A stretch of DNA of 64,000 nucleotides from Epiperipatus broadwayi (lineage: Eukaryota > Onychophora > Udeonychophora > Euonychophora > Peripatidae): positions 868,001 through 932,000 of the forward strand of contig JAQFVV010000233.1 of the NCBI GenBank assembly GCA_028023455.1, given 5' to 3'. Both the position numbers and the translations under genes were made by a program. The notes beneath the pieces are model-generated. The model was not told the origin of the DNA, made no database searches, and was given only the letters and a program-made list of their open reading frames with translations. Position 1 is the first letter of the stretch, and each line of letters begins with the position of its first letter. Shown piece after piece: positions 33,446 through 46,059 of the stretch.

Positions 33446-36400
33446 ATGTGATGTGATGTGATGTGATGTATTATGGCTTCTCCTTAAACGAAGTCAAGAA
33501 TATCTCAGCAATTATGCCCAGATAAACCTGTTAGCCACTTTCTTTTACATTCCCCACTCTAAATTTACCCATAATCTGCTCTATCCCATTTCCACAACAT
33601 AATTTTTGTCAACTCTATAACCTTTATATCTAAATCCCCCTTATCTTTTTCCAAACCCAGCATAAGAACCAATAATTCACTTTCTGTATAATCACTCTTT
33701 TCATATTTATTTTTCCACAACTTCATTATATGTACCCTTTCTGTTTTCAAACATTTACATTCAATTAACAAATGCCTAATATTTTCAATTCCTTCCTTAC
33801 ATAATTTACAAAATAAATCACCCATATTTTTCCATTTACATGTATATTCTTTTGTAGCTAAAGATCCCGTTCGAGCCTTAAACAATAAACTACTTTCCTT
33901 ACTATTATCATAAATTAACTCACACCTAATATTCTGTTTATTTCTATATATATTTAAACTCTTTTTACTCTCCATACTCTTTCTCCCTAGTCTTTATTAA
34001 TAAATTTATTCTTTTATCCCATTCCTTACTACTATAACACTCAATAATCCTCTTAACACAATCATCCCATCTTTTGTACAAATATACTGATATAAATTCT
34101 TTATCCAAATCTTTTGCATACCGCATTACCTTTCTCACCCATCTTGTTACCTGCCCTTTACTCATAACCCAATTAAATACTATTTTAGCTATTCTTTTAT
34201 TATCCATAAACTGCAATCTACCAAACATTTTCATTTTACTTTTTGCATCTCTCATATGAAAACTTGACCATCCCATTTCTCCTTGAATTGCCTCCCTTGC
34301 TGTCCATACTTCTGCATCCAATGCATGTCTTCCTACTTCCCTTTGAGCTTTTTCTAAATAATCTAATATCTTTTTACTAACATATAATGCATCATTACCA
34401 TATGTTAACCCTGCTACTGCAACTCCTTTCCATATAATTCTAGCTACATCATATTTATTATATGAAAATACTGTTAATTTCTTTATCAATCCCTTTCTTT
34501 TCTTTGCTTCATTTATCAATTTTTTCTCCCATTCATTCAAATAATTTTTCTGATTACTTAAAATAATTCCCAAATAACTATATCTATTCACCACACTTAA
34601 CTTAATATCTCCCAATAAAAATTCTACATCTTCTCTTTCCTCAGTATTAACCATCATTATATTTGATTTTTCTTCACTAAATTTAATCCCCATCTCTTTA
34701 CCCACCCTTGCACATGTCCTCAACATAACTTCCATATCTTCTCTTTTTTCTGCACACAAAAATATATCATCTGCAAAAAAAAAGACCTGACAAAATATAT
34801 ACTCCCTTACTACCTATTAACGGTATCTCTATCCCTCTTCCTAATCTTTCTATTGCTCTTTCCATTTCACTCAAATACAACACAAACAAAATAGGTGACA
34901 TAGGGCATCCTTGCCTTAGTCCCACACCATTTTTAACTTTAATTGATTCTATATTCTCTAATTGATATATATAATAATTATTTTCATATAATTTCTTAAT
35001 AATATCTATTAAAGCTTCATCCATTCCCAAATTTGCTAAACTTATCCATAATCTATTTCTATTTACTCTATCATATGCCTTCTCTATATCTATAAAACTC
35101 ATATATAACTGTTTATCTGCATTCCTACTCATATCCATAAGTTGTGTAACTACAAATAAACTATCTCCTATACGCCTATCTAATCTAAAACCTCCTTGCA
35201 TTTCACCCACTACATTATTCCCTTCCATCCATTTTACAACTTTACTAGCCACCATATACGAGAAAACTTTATATAAAACTGATGTTACCGCTATCGGTCT
35301 ATAATTATTCAACTTTCTATGATCCTTACCCTTTCCTTTAAATAATAACCTTACTCTTGTATTACTCCAACTACTTGGGAAAACTCTATTCTGTGCCATT
35401 TTATTAAAACAGGATAATAACTTTACTTTTGCCCTATATCCTAAATTCATTACCATCTCTGCTGCCCATCCATCTAAACCTTTTGCCTTCCCACTTTTCA
35501 ATTTCTTCTCTACCTCATTTAGTTCATTTTCTGAAAAACTAATATTTCCATTACTATATTCTTTCATATTTTCTAATATTCTATCATTCACATCTAACAT
35601 CTTTTCTATATTCATTACATAACTATTTAAGATTCTCTCTAAATCTTTTCTAGAACTACACTCAGTTCCCTCATCATCTAGTAATACTAACTCTCTCTCC
35701 CCTACATTTCTCCTTTTAATATAATTCCAAAATTTTTTACTTCCATCTCTTCCACTTTTATTAATATCCTCCAACAATTTACTATTCAATTTCATTCTCT
35801 CTCTATAAATATCTATTTTAGCCAACTTCTTCTTTTCTAAATACTTTTCCCATTTAGCATTAATATCTTTTTCACTTTCCTTATTCTTAATAGCACACTT
35901 ATATTCTCTACATGCTTCTTTCCTTTCTTTTACACTTTTACTAATTTTAATTTTTTTATTACTTTTATTCTTTTCAATATTCTCACCTAAAACCCTATTT
36001 GCAACTTTTTCTACTTCCTTACACCAATCCTTATACTCATCCCCAACCCACTCTTCCATTATTTCTTCAACTTGTATTTTATACTCTTCCAACTTATTCT
36101 TATCATTTACTCTCCATCCACATCTTTCACTATTATATCTATTTTTATTTCTATTCTCCATCACATTACTAACCATTTCAATTACAATGAAATTATGATC
36201 ACTAGTGCATACTTTTTCTTCATTATCAAATACCTTAATTTTCCGTATTTTATTTATTCCTTCTTTCTCTACCAATACATAATCTATTGTGTGAAATATA
36301 TTATTTCTGGACCATGTGTATTGTCCCTCATAAATATTTAATAAATTTCCAATACTCAAATTCACTTTCTGACAAAAATTCTTCAAAAGCTGTCCATTTT

Positions 36401-37035
36401 TATTATCTACATCATCAATTTCTTCAATATGTCCATTCATATCCCCTATAACCATTATTCTCTTCCCCTTTTCTTTAAAACTTTGTATATCCTTAACTAA
36501 ACATTCGTATATGTTACTATTCCACTCCAATATAATTTGACTATCTCCAGTAACTATATAAACTATAGCCACCATCCATTCTTGTCTACCCAACCTTATT
36601 TCAAACCACAAGTGTTCTTGACATTTAACAATATTTAAATATTTTTTTGATATAACACCTATACCACCATCCCTTTTTTCTTTTTCTTTTCTATTTATAC
36701 CCTGCCATACCAACTGTTCCAAAATAGGTTCTTCTTCTTCTCTTAAATGTGTTTCCACTACTGCGAATACTTCAAGCTCTTCATTTTCAATTGTTTTATT
36801 TAATTCCATCCACTTTTCTGGTTTCCTACCACCTTGCATATTCAAAAACCCAATTTTAACAATTTCTTCTTTCCTAACTACTCTTTTATAAATTCTTTTA
36901 ATTCTTTCTTCTCCATTACATTTATAAATTACTTTCTTACCATTAATTTTACAAACCCATTCCTTCTCCATATCTATATTTATATCAAAATCAAATTCCT
37001 TTTGCTTACTTCTTATATTCCATCCATTCTTTTTA
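33446..37035 (-). mobile_element. Esterase-ORF1 LINE, copy 3, 5' truncated
   Basis: A minus-strand copy of the same LINE as at 18761-24413, clearly more diverged from copies 1 and 2 than they are from each other. It ends in the same pentanucleotide tail (33446-33470) and keeps all of ORF2. Homology stops at about 37035, between ORF1 and ORF2, so ORF1 is absent. The usual ORF2 start codon seen in copy 1 is replaced by GAA here. Confidence 0.85.
33565..36971 (-). pseudogene. LINE ORF2: APE endonuclease and reverse transcriptase, two frameshifts
   Basis: The best preserved ORF2 of this family in the window. One 734-residue frame (36971-34767) carries the APE domain (KIGFLNMQGG, VVETHLRE, VIGDMNGH, TIDYVLVE, SDHNFIVIE), a lysine-rich linker, and RT motifs FIDIEKAYDRV (motif A, about residue 640) and GLRQGCPMSPILF (motif B). 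The frame breaks in a run of nine T just before the catalytic box, where copy 1 has eight. The box itself (FADDIF) is intact in the next frame (34759-33965). A second break near 33970 moves to the frame 33975-33565 with CKLCKEGIENIRHLLIEC. Two small indels separate this copy from an open frame, besides the missing start and ORF1. Confidence 0.85.
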
Positions 37036-37539
37036 ATAAATAGATTTCTCAGAAGTTAAAGTTTAAACCCAGTGTAAATCATCTTCCAGATTCTGGTAAA
37101 ATCTAGTGGCATCCAATTAAAATAACAAGAATTTCTAAGGCACCAATTAAACTAAATCTTAATAGCATCTCTAAAGCATCTTCTCTAGCTTCATTTAAGA
37201 GTGTCATCATCTGATTGATACAGTATATAGTTATTGTGTATATTTATTTATTTATTCACCCAAAAAATTGTTTTTATTTTAAATAAATGCTAATAGATTT
37301 AAACAAAAAAAAGCATACATCAATTTAAAATATCTTTTACTCATGCTGAGCATTTTTTCAATACCTTAAGTATCATAATCATAGCCTTTTCTAAGTCTTG
37401 TTGCATTTTGTTATTATATGTACTTGCTTGCTATTTGTAAAAAAAATATATATATAGTTAAATTTCTTATTCTTTATACAAATTTTATGTAAATGTTTTC
37501 AGCTGGTCACTTTTTAAATAAAGGGATGCTAACTTCTTT
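37036..37539. other. AT-rich intergenic DNA, no gene seen
   Basis: Nothing supportable. Confidence 0.5.
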
Positions 37540-39330
37540 TTTATTTATAACACATTTGTTCTAACTCCTTAATCTTTCTTTTTCTATCATCTCTTTCACT
37601 GCCCACAACAACTGCTTTGGAGAAAGCAAACTCATGGCCTAACTGTAGCTCAAGTTCTAAAAATATTGATGAGTACTCATTACTTCTTTTACCCTGTTAT
37701 ACAAGTAGTTGTGCTGGCCCAGTCTTGTGAATAGGTTTGCTCTTGTTTCCCCATAATAAGCATTTAAGCAATCATTATTTTTTGCACTTAATTTTATAGA
37801 CTATTTGATGCATGGCTTAGTTTATCTTTAGAATTATTCAATAATTTATTTAAAGAAAAAGGTGATTAAAAACATACCCTACACATATGTTTTTTTGTCT
37901 TTAAACCACCCTTGGTACTTATGGAAGGTTAGTCCATTTTTTCTTATTGAAACTGGATTGTATTGGATTCATTATTTTGTTATAAAATTTTTCTATGGTG
38001 GAGTTAATTTTCTTGATGTTATACCTATGTTTTTTAGATTTCTGGTCTGGATATATCTATATTGTTTCTCTGATCTGATTCAAATTTACATAGTTATAAA
38101 TTTCTGTAGAGAAAACCTTTAAGACCTGTATACTTATGAGCCATGGGAGTTAACAATTTGAGATGCATGATTTCTATAAAACTTTATCAGTTTTCGAGCC
38201 ATTTTTGTAGTTTAAAATATTCTGCCTTTGCATGTCTTTATCTAAAAATTTTATATTTTGGTTTTTATCTTCTTTTTCAATCATCCAAATTAAAGAAGAT
38301 TTCTGTGCTAGGTCTTGCTGAATTTGGATTATAATATTTTCATCTGCATAAATTAATGTATCATCCATTTATCTTGAGTACAATATTTTTGTTGCCAGGG
38401 ATTTGAACTTTGATATAATTGTGTTTTCAGTTTTAGCTAGATATAGATTGCAAATAATTCCACTGAAAGGAAACCTCATTGGCTATCCACAATTCATTTT
38501 GTAATGACTTTTATTTGTTATGGTGATAATTTTATCACTAATCCATATTAATACTTCCATGATAAATTCTTTATTATGGGTGTTGTAGTAAATCTGTTGC
38601 AGCATTTCATAAATTATCTCTATTGATTCTGTGCAAGGAATAAACCCACATAATTCTTTCACATCTAAGAGTGTGATTTTATTGTTGTTGCTTATCTTTA
38701 AGTTTCTAATTTTATCAGTGAATTTATATGATGATATGGTCCAAAACCCAAATCTTCAATTAGACAGGATGCAATCATTTTCACAGCTCTGTAGAAATAT
38801 GACCATTCAAAGACTAATATTAGACTTAGTGGGAAGCTCTCTTTATGTAGTTTTATGTTTGTAAAAATTCTGAGTATTATAACCACTGAAGAATAAATTT
38901 TGCTGTATTTGGAGTTTGTAAATGCTTTGCCTTAGTATTTTCCAAATATTGTTTAAATAAATTTATCCTTCTTGTATTTTAAATTTATATGACTTCATTT
39001 CTGTAAATTTTAGGTTAACAATTTGCTGGATTAATGTTTTGTATAATCTTCTTTATTCATTAGCACTGGTTGATTGTCTTTGTCCTCTTTTAAATATACC
39101 AGTTCTTTCTCATTAATATAATTCTGAATAGCATTTATATCTCAGGACCAAAAGGTTTTGTTTGACTTTGGTAGCAATCTCAATGCTTTAGATCTTTGTT
39201 CTATTATCTTTTTTCCCCAGGGTTATTTCTCATATGTTGCCTCAATATCAGCTATAATTTTCAATTCTGGCCTTCTCCATTTTCCTCCCACAAATTTAGA
39301 CATGAATCTGAAATTTTACAATTAGATAAA
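37540..39330 (-). pseudogene. Decayed PLE (RT plus GIY-YIG) of a second lineage
   Basis: Fragments appear in PLE order on the minus strand. Near 39090 is DKDNQPVLMNKEDY, matching the conserved N-terminal PLE block. Next come IEIIYEMLQQIYYNT (near 38600), a motif-B-like CNLYLAKTENT (near 38450), MDDTLIYADEN for motif C (38368 downward) and the PLE-type IKFLDKDMQR (near 38240). Near 37740 is YYGETRANLFTRLGQH, a GIY-YIG signature. Many stops and frameshifts interrupt it. The protein differs clearly from the PLE at 5776-8150, so at least two PLE lineages have been active in this genome. The longest remaining frame is 38174-38368. Confidence 0.75.
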
Positions 39331-40279
39331 TTGGCCCAATTGTCAGGTAATTGATTTTTTGAAGGAACAGAACATTATAGTTTCATTGCAGTTAAACTCT
39401 TGTTCAGGAAGATATCCTTTTTTTTTTTCAATATTTTTTTTAAATTCTATGAAAACATATGCACCTTGTTATTGGCATATATGGTTGCTCCAGTTATTTT
39501 GATATTTCTAAATCTGCATCAACATAATAATTAATACAAAAATCTCCCACTTCAGTTAATGACTTGGAGTCAACTATTTCAAATTCATCGCTAAACTTTT
39601 CATACAAGCTTTATGGTTTCTGATGTAATATAAGGCTGCTTATAGAAATGTTTTCATGATTCATATCTTCTATCCATAAATATAATGCTTTATAGTTTTT
39701 AATCAAAAAATTATCTTTTAAAATGGGTACAACTTTAAACCATTTAGAAATTCATGCAATAGAAGCATTTTTCTATTCATTATTTTTTGAACATACAATT
39801 CATTTTGGAATGTGTTTTTTTTCTTTATTACAAAATTGATTACTTTCATTTTATCATTTAAGAAAAGTATTTTATGAATTTTTTTACCTTGCTTTTATAT
39901 TTAGAAAACATTTTATTAAATGAAATATTGTACTACATCAATGACTTAAAGAAAAAAAATGAAAGAAAACACTACATGTTTTCAACTCACTTAAAATGAA
40001 GAAAGCTTGTTTAATAAATGAACTCTTATAAGTCTTTATTAAGATTGCAGCATCTAAAGAGAATGATCTAAGATGAAAAAACATGAAAAAAGCTGCTGTC
40101 ATGCAAAGTCTCACAAAATGGACTAAATTTACAAATTTACATAAAAAACAATGTAGTTAATCAATAAATTCACAAAAATTTTTAATACTGCAACATTTGA
40201 GATACAGAGTTGTCAAATTTATTATATTTATAAATTTTAATGTTTTAATTTTTGATTTACTTACATTTTTAAATGCTTT
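39331..40279. other. AT-rich intergenic DNA, no gene seen
   Basis: Some further PLE-derived sequence may extend into the left of this interval, but I could not anchor it. No gene is supported. Confidence 0.45.
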
Positions 40280-40830
40280 TATTTAAGTTAAAACTTATAT
40301 CTTTTTATGGGATCAAATTTTATAACAAATTTTTAACCTACTTCTATTGAATGAATTTTCCTTAAATTTTGAATATATGTTCAGTTTCTATGAAAATGTA
40401 TTGTAATATTTCAGGGTTATACAGACTAAGTGTGTTGCTGGGCTGTATTTTAAATTGTATTCAAATTAGTTCAGTAAGGTTTAAATTATATACAATAGAT
40501 GATGCTATATTTTTAAAGCCAAACCTTTATTTAAATTGAAGAAGAAATTTTATGGTCATTGTTAATTAATTTAGAAAAAAATGAGGGTAGAAATATCAAT
40601 TTTCCCTTGGATTGTTTGCATAAACTTGCTTTTTTAAACCATTGCTGTAACAAAAACAAAAATATTCTAATTGATTTTTGATCTACTCCTAATGAATGAT
40701 TTTTTTTACATTTTGCTATAGATACAATGCAATAATTCAGGATTGTCAGGTTTAACTGAGTTGGTAGACCACAAATTAAATTTCAAATACTGGAAATAGG
40801 ATGAAGTTTTTAAGATTATCAGTTTTTAAA
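40280..40830. repeat. Dimeric interspersed repeat, copy 2
   Basis: Two monomers with a period of about 347 bp match the dimer at 5050-5690 in order and orientation. Shared blocks include CTACTTCTATTGAATGA / CTACTCCTAATGAATGA, a following ATAATTCAGGATT or ATATTTCAGGGTT, and the ATGCTATATTTTTAAAGC to GAAGAAGAAATTTTA stretch. No ORF is seen. Confidence 0.6.
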
Positions 40831-40959
40831 TTTGAATATAAATAGCCATTTTTCCATTTACGATATATGATTTCAAGAAATTGGAGTAATAAAGAAATAG
40901 AATTCATAATGGTAAGTCAGTTGCAAAATATCAGAACATTAATATATATATATAATATT

Positions 40960-41115
40960 TTTATGTCATTAGATGACTTATGCATTAAAAAGCAAAAAAT
41001 ACTTTTTTTATTGAAACATAATTTTGGTTGTTATATATAATTGAAATAAAAACATGGGATATCCATAAACTAATCAATTCGATCAATAATAGAATATTTA
41101 GTTGGATTGCTATCA
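40960..41115. repeat. Short interspersed repeat shared with 9350-9475
   Basis: Contains the TGCATTAAAA, TACTTTTTT, ATTTTGGTTGT and ATCCATAAACTAAT blocks in the same order as 9350-9475. Confidence 0.5.
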
Positions 41116-41243
41116 TCCTAAAAAATATTAAAATGAATTTATTTAATAATAACTAAATTTGTGATTCTATATATATATTTGCATTTTAATGCATTAGTCA
41201 TTCAATGAAATAAAAGCATTTCTAAAAAAAATATTATATATAT

Positions 41244-44200
41244 TCTGCCCTCCTCCTCCGTCCACGTCCTCTCCAAAAAATTTTATATAGTGTTTAAAAT
41301 ATATTCCGGGTTCTAGCTCAGTTTAACAAATGAAATATCCAGCATTAATTAAAAATGATTACTGGTTCTAATCTTTTAAAATACAAGTACAGTTATATTT
41401 GTAAATGAATTAATAAATATTTATTATTTTCATGAGACATGGAGTGACGACACGGAGAACGAGATAGACTACATTGAGATATTATCCACATGATACTATC
41501 TCAATGGCATAAGAACACTATTCCCCCTTTTACTATACTAAATAACTAACTTATAGTATTCTTACGACTTTCTAAGCTCTTTTCACTACGATTAAAATAA
41601 TAATCATGTCTTAATATTCTTTGTAATAATAATCTAGCTCAATTAAATAAGATTAAGTAAATAAATAGAATAAATAAAATAAAATCAAATCTCAGGTTCA
41701 TAAATTGTATTCTAACTGATTTAAAATTACGGTAGTAAACTATGAAAAGGGAATTTTATGTCATAAATTCACTACGCAGCAACTAACAATAATAAATAAT
41801 AATAATAATAATAATAATAGTATAATATAATCTTATTACTTCCTAAATGAAATAAATAATTACGTACGTGGCAGTATTTTAATAATCCGACAACAAAATA
41901 CGTGTGGTAACATTAGCATATAATTTATTTTAATATTGTGGCAACCAACTTATGACCAATAAATGATATAATTATGATCTTTTAATTTTATCATACAAAT
42001 AAATTTTCAAAATTATTATAACACTTTTATGTTTACCTATTTTGTGCAAAACTATATGTCTGTTTCAATTATAAATGTGTATTGTGATATCATGCATCCA
42101 TGTGGAGAAATAATAACGAAGACACAAAGCTTTATAATAAATTTACAACAAAGTTTATTAATAACATAAACAAATAACACTATTTTACATTATGTACATT
42201 GGATATCCTTACTCTCCTATCACAAAATTATTTTACTAGTTTATACAATAAAACCAAACTTCTACTTATTTTTCTAGTTAATTCTTATCTTTTAAATACT
42301 TAAGAAAGTACAGTATTATTATTATTGGATTTCTTATTTTAGTTTAGCTTGTTACAAAATGTATTTATTTATAATTATCACTAATACTTTGTATCCCTAC
42401 TATTTTTTAAAATTATATTTTTATAAAATTACATTCGTAGTAAACATTCTACAAAATCATAAAACTCTAATTTTATATTAGTTATATGGAATCCTACAGA
42501 TTCAAAAAACATTCTTCTACATTTGATATTACGTTTTATTGTTCACTATACAATGCTTATTAATCTAATATACTCATTCAAGCCTTGCTTCGGATGGTAA
42601 TTACAATTATTAACACACCATGCACAAATATATGTGTCTATTACACATTATTGAATTATTTTCTTAACAAACATGCAATATTTATTTTCTAAATATTATT
42701 ATAAAAATATTCAAATTTTATTATCACTTAAAAAAAAAACTTTGTTTTAGATTTCTCTTTTAAAAATCTTATATTCGTTTCCAAATTGGTTTTAAACTGT
42801 ATTATATGATTCTTTCTCTCTTTATGATTTTTGTACTTTCACTTTTAAAATTACACAATTCTAACACATTCCAGTAAATAAACTATTCTTACTTAAACGA
42901 TAACATACCCTCAATTCTATTTTATTCATTATTTCTGTAAAAAATATCTTTCTGACGATGCAGATTCACGAAACAAGGATAGCGAAAATAGATGCACAGG
43001 ATCAAAATAACTAGAATATTATCCGTCATAAACCTTGACAATAATGGCACAGTGAATTCAAAGACACTATAGAGGAGTGACCTTTGTCTGTCTACCCACC
43101 TCTATTATAGGAGTGATGCTAAAGCTATTTCTTCAGCTTTATATAACATCAAAGAGTTTAAAAGATACGTAAAGACACTGTCCAAAATATATGTGTTCAG
43201 TGATAGGGCTTAGTTAGCTATACTGAAATCACACAAACTAACTATGATCCAAATACTTTATTTTTCTTATTTCTTAGCAAAACATCATCTTGGTTTCCTC
43301 TACACTAGTACTACCAAGTCACTATCCGATCTTATTTCTCTAGATTTTTCTATACAGTACATCGACAAATTCTTATCTACATTTCTAACAATAATAAAAT
43401 TCATTTTATTTCAAAACTATACAGCTGTTCTCTAAGAAAATCTTTTACTACTTTTCTCGTATATTTATCATATACAAACTATTTTAAAATATCTAATACT
43501 TTGTTACATGAAAGTTCAAAAGAATCACACAATTGTTTTGACAACTTATACTATTAATTATACTTGAAATAACTTATTGCATGCATATTTTAAAATTATT
43601 CTTATCTCAGAATATGTTTTAATGTTGTATAAAATGTGTACTTATAATTTTAAAACTTTCACACATCATTCTTAATCAATAGATGATCTAAAAAAAAATA
43701 CATTATGCATTATGAATAAATACCAAAATTACCAAAACGATCTTGATCTTCTCGATCGTGTTCTGTAGGCTTCACCATTCCATTAATTCTTGTAGATATT
43801 AAAACTTCCATACATACTTTTTATTTTTAAAACAATATTTCTATCATTCTATTAAGCTATTATATTTAAATCTCATTATTATTAAATTTATGTTTATATG
43901 TTTTCCCTAATCTAATATAGCATTTTATATTTAAAAATAAATTAATAAAATATTTAAATTATATTTACGATACTTCTTCACCAGACTTTCTTGAACTGTT
44001 CATATTTAAGCTAAAAAAAAATATATTTTATTTCTTCTTCAGTCACTTAATGTTCTATTTTAAAGTAAAACAATTACTACTCTGTTTAATAAATCTTCAT
44101 AGACGACAATCCTTGGTTTTCACAATATTGTATATAATTATTAATTCATGGCATTCTCTTTTACTATTGTCTGCTAATATTTTCCCGCGCGACTTTTCCC

Positions 44201-45819
44201 CGATGCATCTTCTGGGTACTTTTATTTAAATCTTCAATAAAATTTTCTGTTTCCATGGATCCATTTTCATTAAGTAATTTAATTTTATCTTTTCTAAATC
44301 AAGCATTTCTTCCATTGAATACTTTATAATATTTTTTAATTAGATAAAGTTTTTCGGCTCCTTTTCTATAAAATACATAATAGCACTTTCATATTATTCT
44401 TTACTTTTCTTTATTTCAAAATTCTTGTACTATATTTTTAATAATGTTTTCCTTTAAAAGATAAACATTCTTTCTTCATCATTATTTTTCTTTATAATAA
44501 AACGCATATTAAATTTTTTTCATAGAGAAGAATAAAATAACTTTAAAGTAGCCTTATAAATTTTGCGTCATAATTTTTTCCTGACGGCATGTAACTTCTC
44601 TTTTAAATTTTCATATAGCGTCCCATTTATATTTCTCTGAGTTATAACAATCAGTTTCTGGTTGAGCATAAATAAAGCTGTATTAAGACAATTTCCAAAT
44701 ATTTTTCCTTCGGTAATAAATTTAGGTATTTTTCCTTGTACTTCCATCTCTACTGTAGGTTTTTGGTTAAATTCGAATAAATTTCCCTGGTAAGATAACT
44801 TTTAAAATTAGCAATTCATATCGATACAGTCAAAATATATTATATGTTACAGAAGAACTTTTTTAAAATAAATACAAAATTTTAAATTTATATCACTTTT
44901 CCAGCTACGGTGTTATCAGCTACAAAAATGTGTTACTTTCTCTTTCACTTACACATTCCTTCTCCCCGCTCTGTATAATTCCTATATTTTTGTCTGCTAA
45001 TTTACCTCCGTTGATTGGTTAATAACTTTATTTTAGCGCGAACAAATTTATCCATTTTAGTTTTATAACAGACTAGACGTTTAAAATAAAGAATTGATGA
45101 CGTCATGTCTCAAAATATTATTTAGACTAGTATTTTTAAATTCAATTATACTTTTACAAAAATTATTTAAACTTTTAAAATAATTATTAAAATAATATTT
45201 AATATTTTAACTTTCACTTTAATGATCGATGGCAATTATATCTAGTTTCAAATTCACAAACTTTATTATTATTTTAACAAGCGTGTGTGTGAAGGTATAT
45301 AATATACAGTCACGTGTTTACTAACTTTATCAAATGATTTTTTATTTACGTCTCGGTCTAAATTACCAAAACTGATATATTTTATAAAAAATTTGGAAAA
45401 TAATTTAAACTTGTAGAACTAAATATAATTCTCACCATCCTAAAGTTTATTTTAAAATATACTCTATTAATTTTGACTATTAAATATAATTATAACACTA
45501 CATATAGCATTTATTTAATTTATTAGTTTTAAAATATTATATTCAAATTATTAATATACTTTTAAACTATTTATAGCTGTATTATTTTATATGGCCAGCT
45601 TTTACAACCATAAGCAAGGATATATTTAAGCTTTATTTAACTGTTTTCTTTTAAAATAATCTATTACATTTTTATATACCAGGTATTTTCAGCTTTAAAT
45701 TGTACTATAAAATCTAATTATCCTACTATTATTTATATATCATACAAATATAACTTAAAATTTAAAATTTTTTAATAATTGACCTTTCTACCTTATTATG
45801 ACCTACAGACAAGGGCACA
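41244..45819 (-). repeat. 3' LTR of the Gag-only element (4576 bp)
   Basis: Direct repeat of 48942-53527. On the minus strand it starts TGTGCCCTTGTCTG and ends GGAGGGCAGA, giving an imperfect inverted terminus (TGTGCCC and TCTGCCC). Differences from the other LTR are scattered single-base changes and small indels, densest around 44000-44500. The 63-codon frame at 43244-43435 is identical in both LTRs but shows no domain. Confidence 0.9.
45014..45316 (-). promoter_or_regulatory. Putative LTR promoter elements: E-box, CRE, CCAAT
   Basis: Within 810 bp of the LTR start, on the coding strand, lie CACGTG (45311-45316), the palindromic CRE TGACGTCA (45098-45105) and CCAAT (45014-45018). The same CCAAT box is at 52721-52725 in the 5' LTR, where the CRE is TGACGTAA. 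Such sites fit a U3 promoter, but this is motif matching only. Confidence 0.35.
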
Positions 45820-45821
45820 TA

Positions 45822-45833
45822 ACTTCCCCCTTC
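45822..45833 (-). other. Polypurine tract of the Gag-only element
   Basis: Minus-strand GAAGGGGGAAGT sits two bases before the 3' LTR boundary, the position and composition expected of the plus-strand primer in LTR retrotransposons. Confidence 0.75.
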
Positions 45834-46059
45834 GAATAAAAAATTTTAAATTAAATATCTAGTTTAATACCTACTTTATTCATTAATACTCTTCATTTAC
45901 TATCTGCTACAACCAAATTCTATCTGATACTACTTAATACAATAAAATACACTGTTTGTTATACAAATTTATATAATATCTGGACACTAAACTTAGACTT
46001 TGAATTCTTAATACTTATAAAAAATTTTCTACACTTCTGATGGGTATGGGATTAAACTT

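Noticed and set aside
43244-43435. 63-codon frame identical in both giant LTRs (also 50954-51145)
   Set aside because: Identity is expected because LTRs are copies of each other. No domain, and phenylalanine- and leucine-rich as AT-rich DNA gives.
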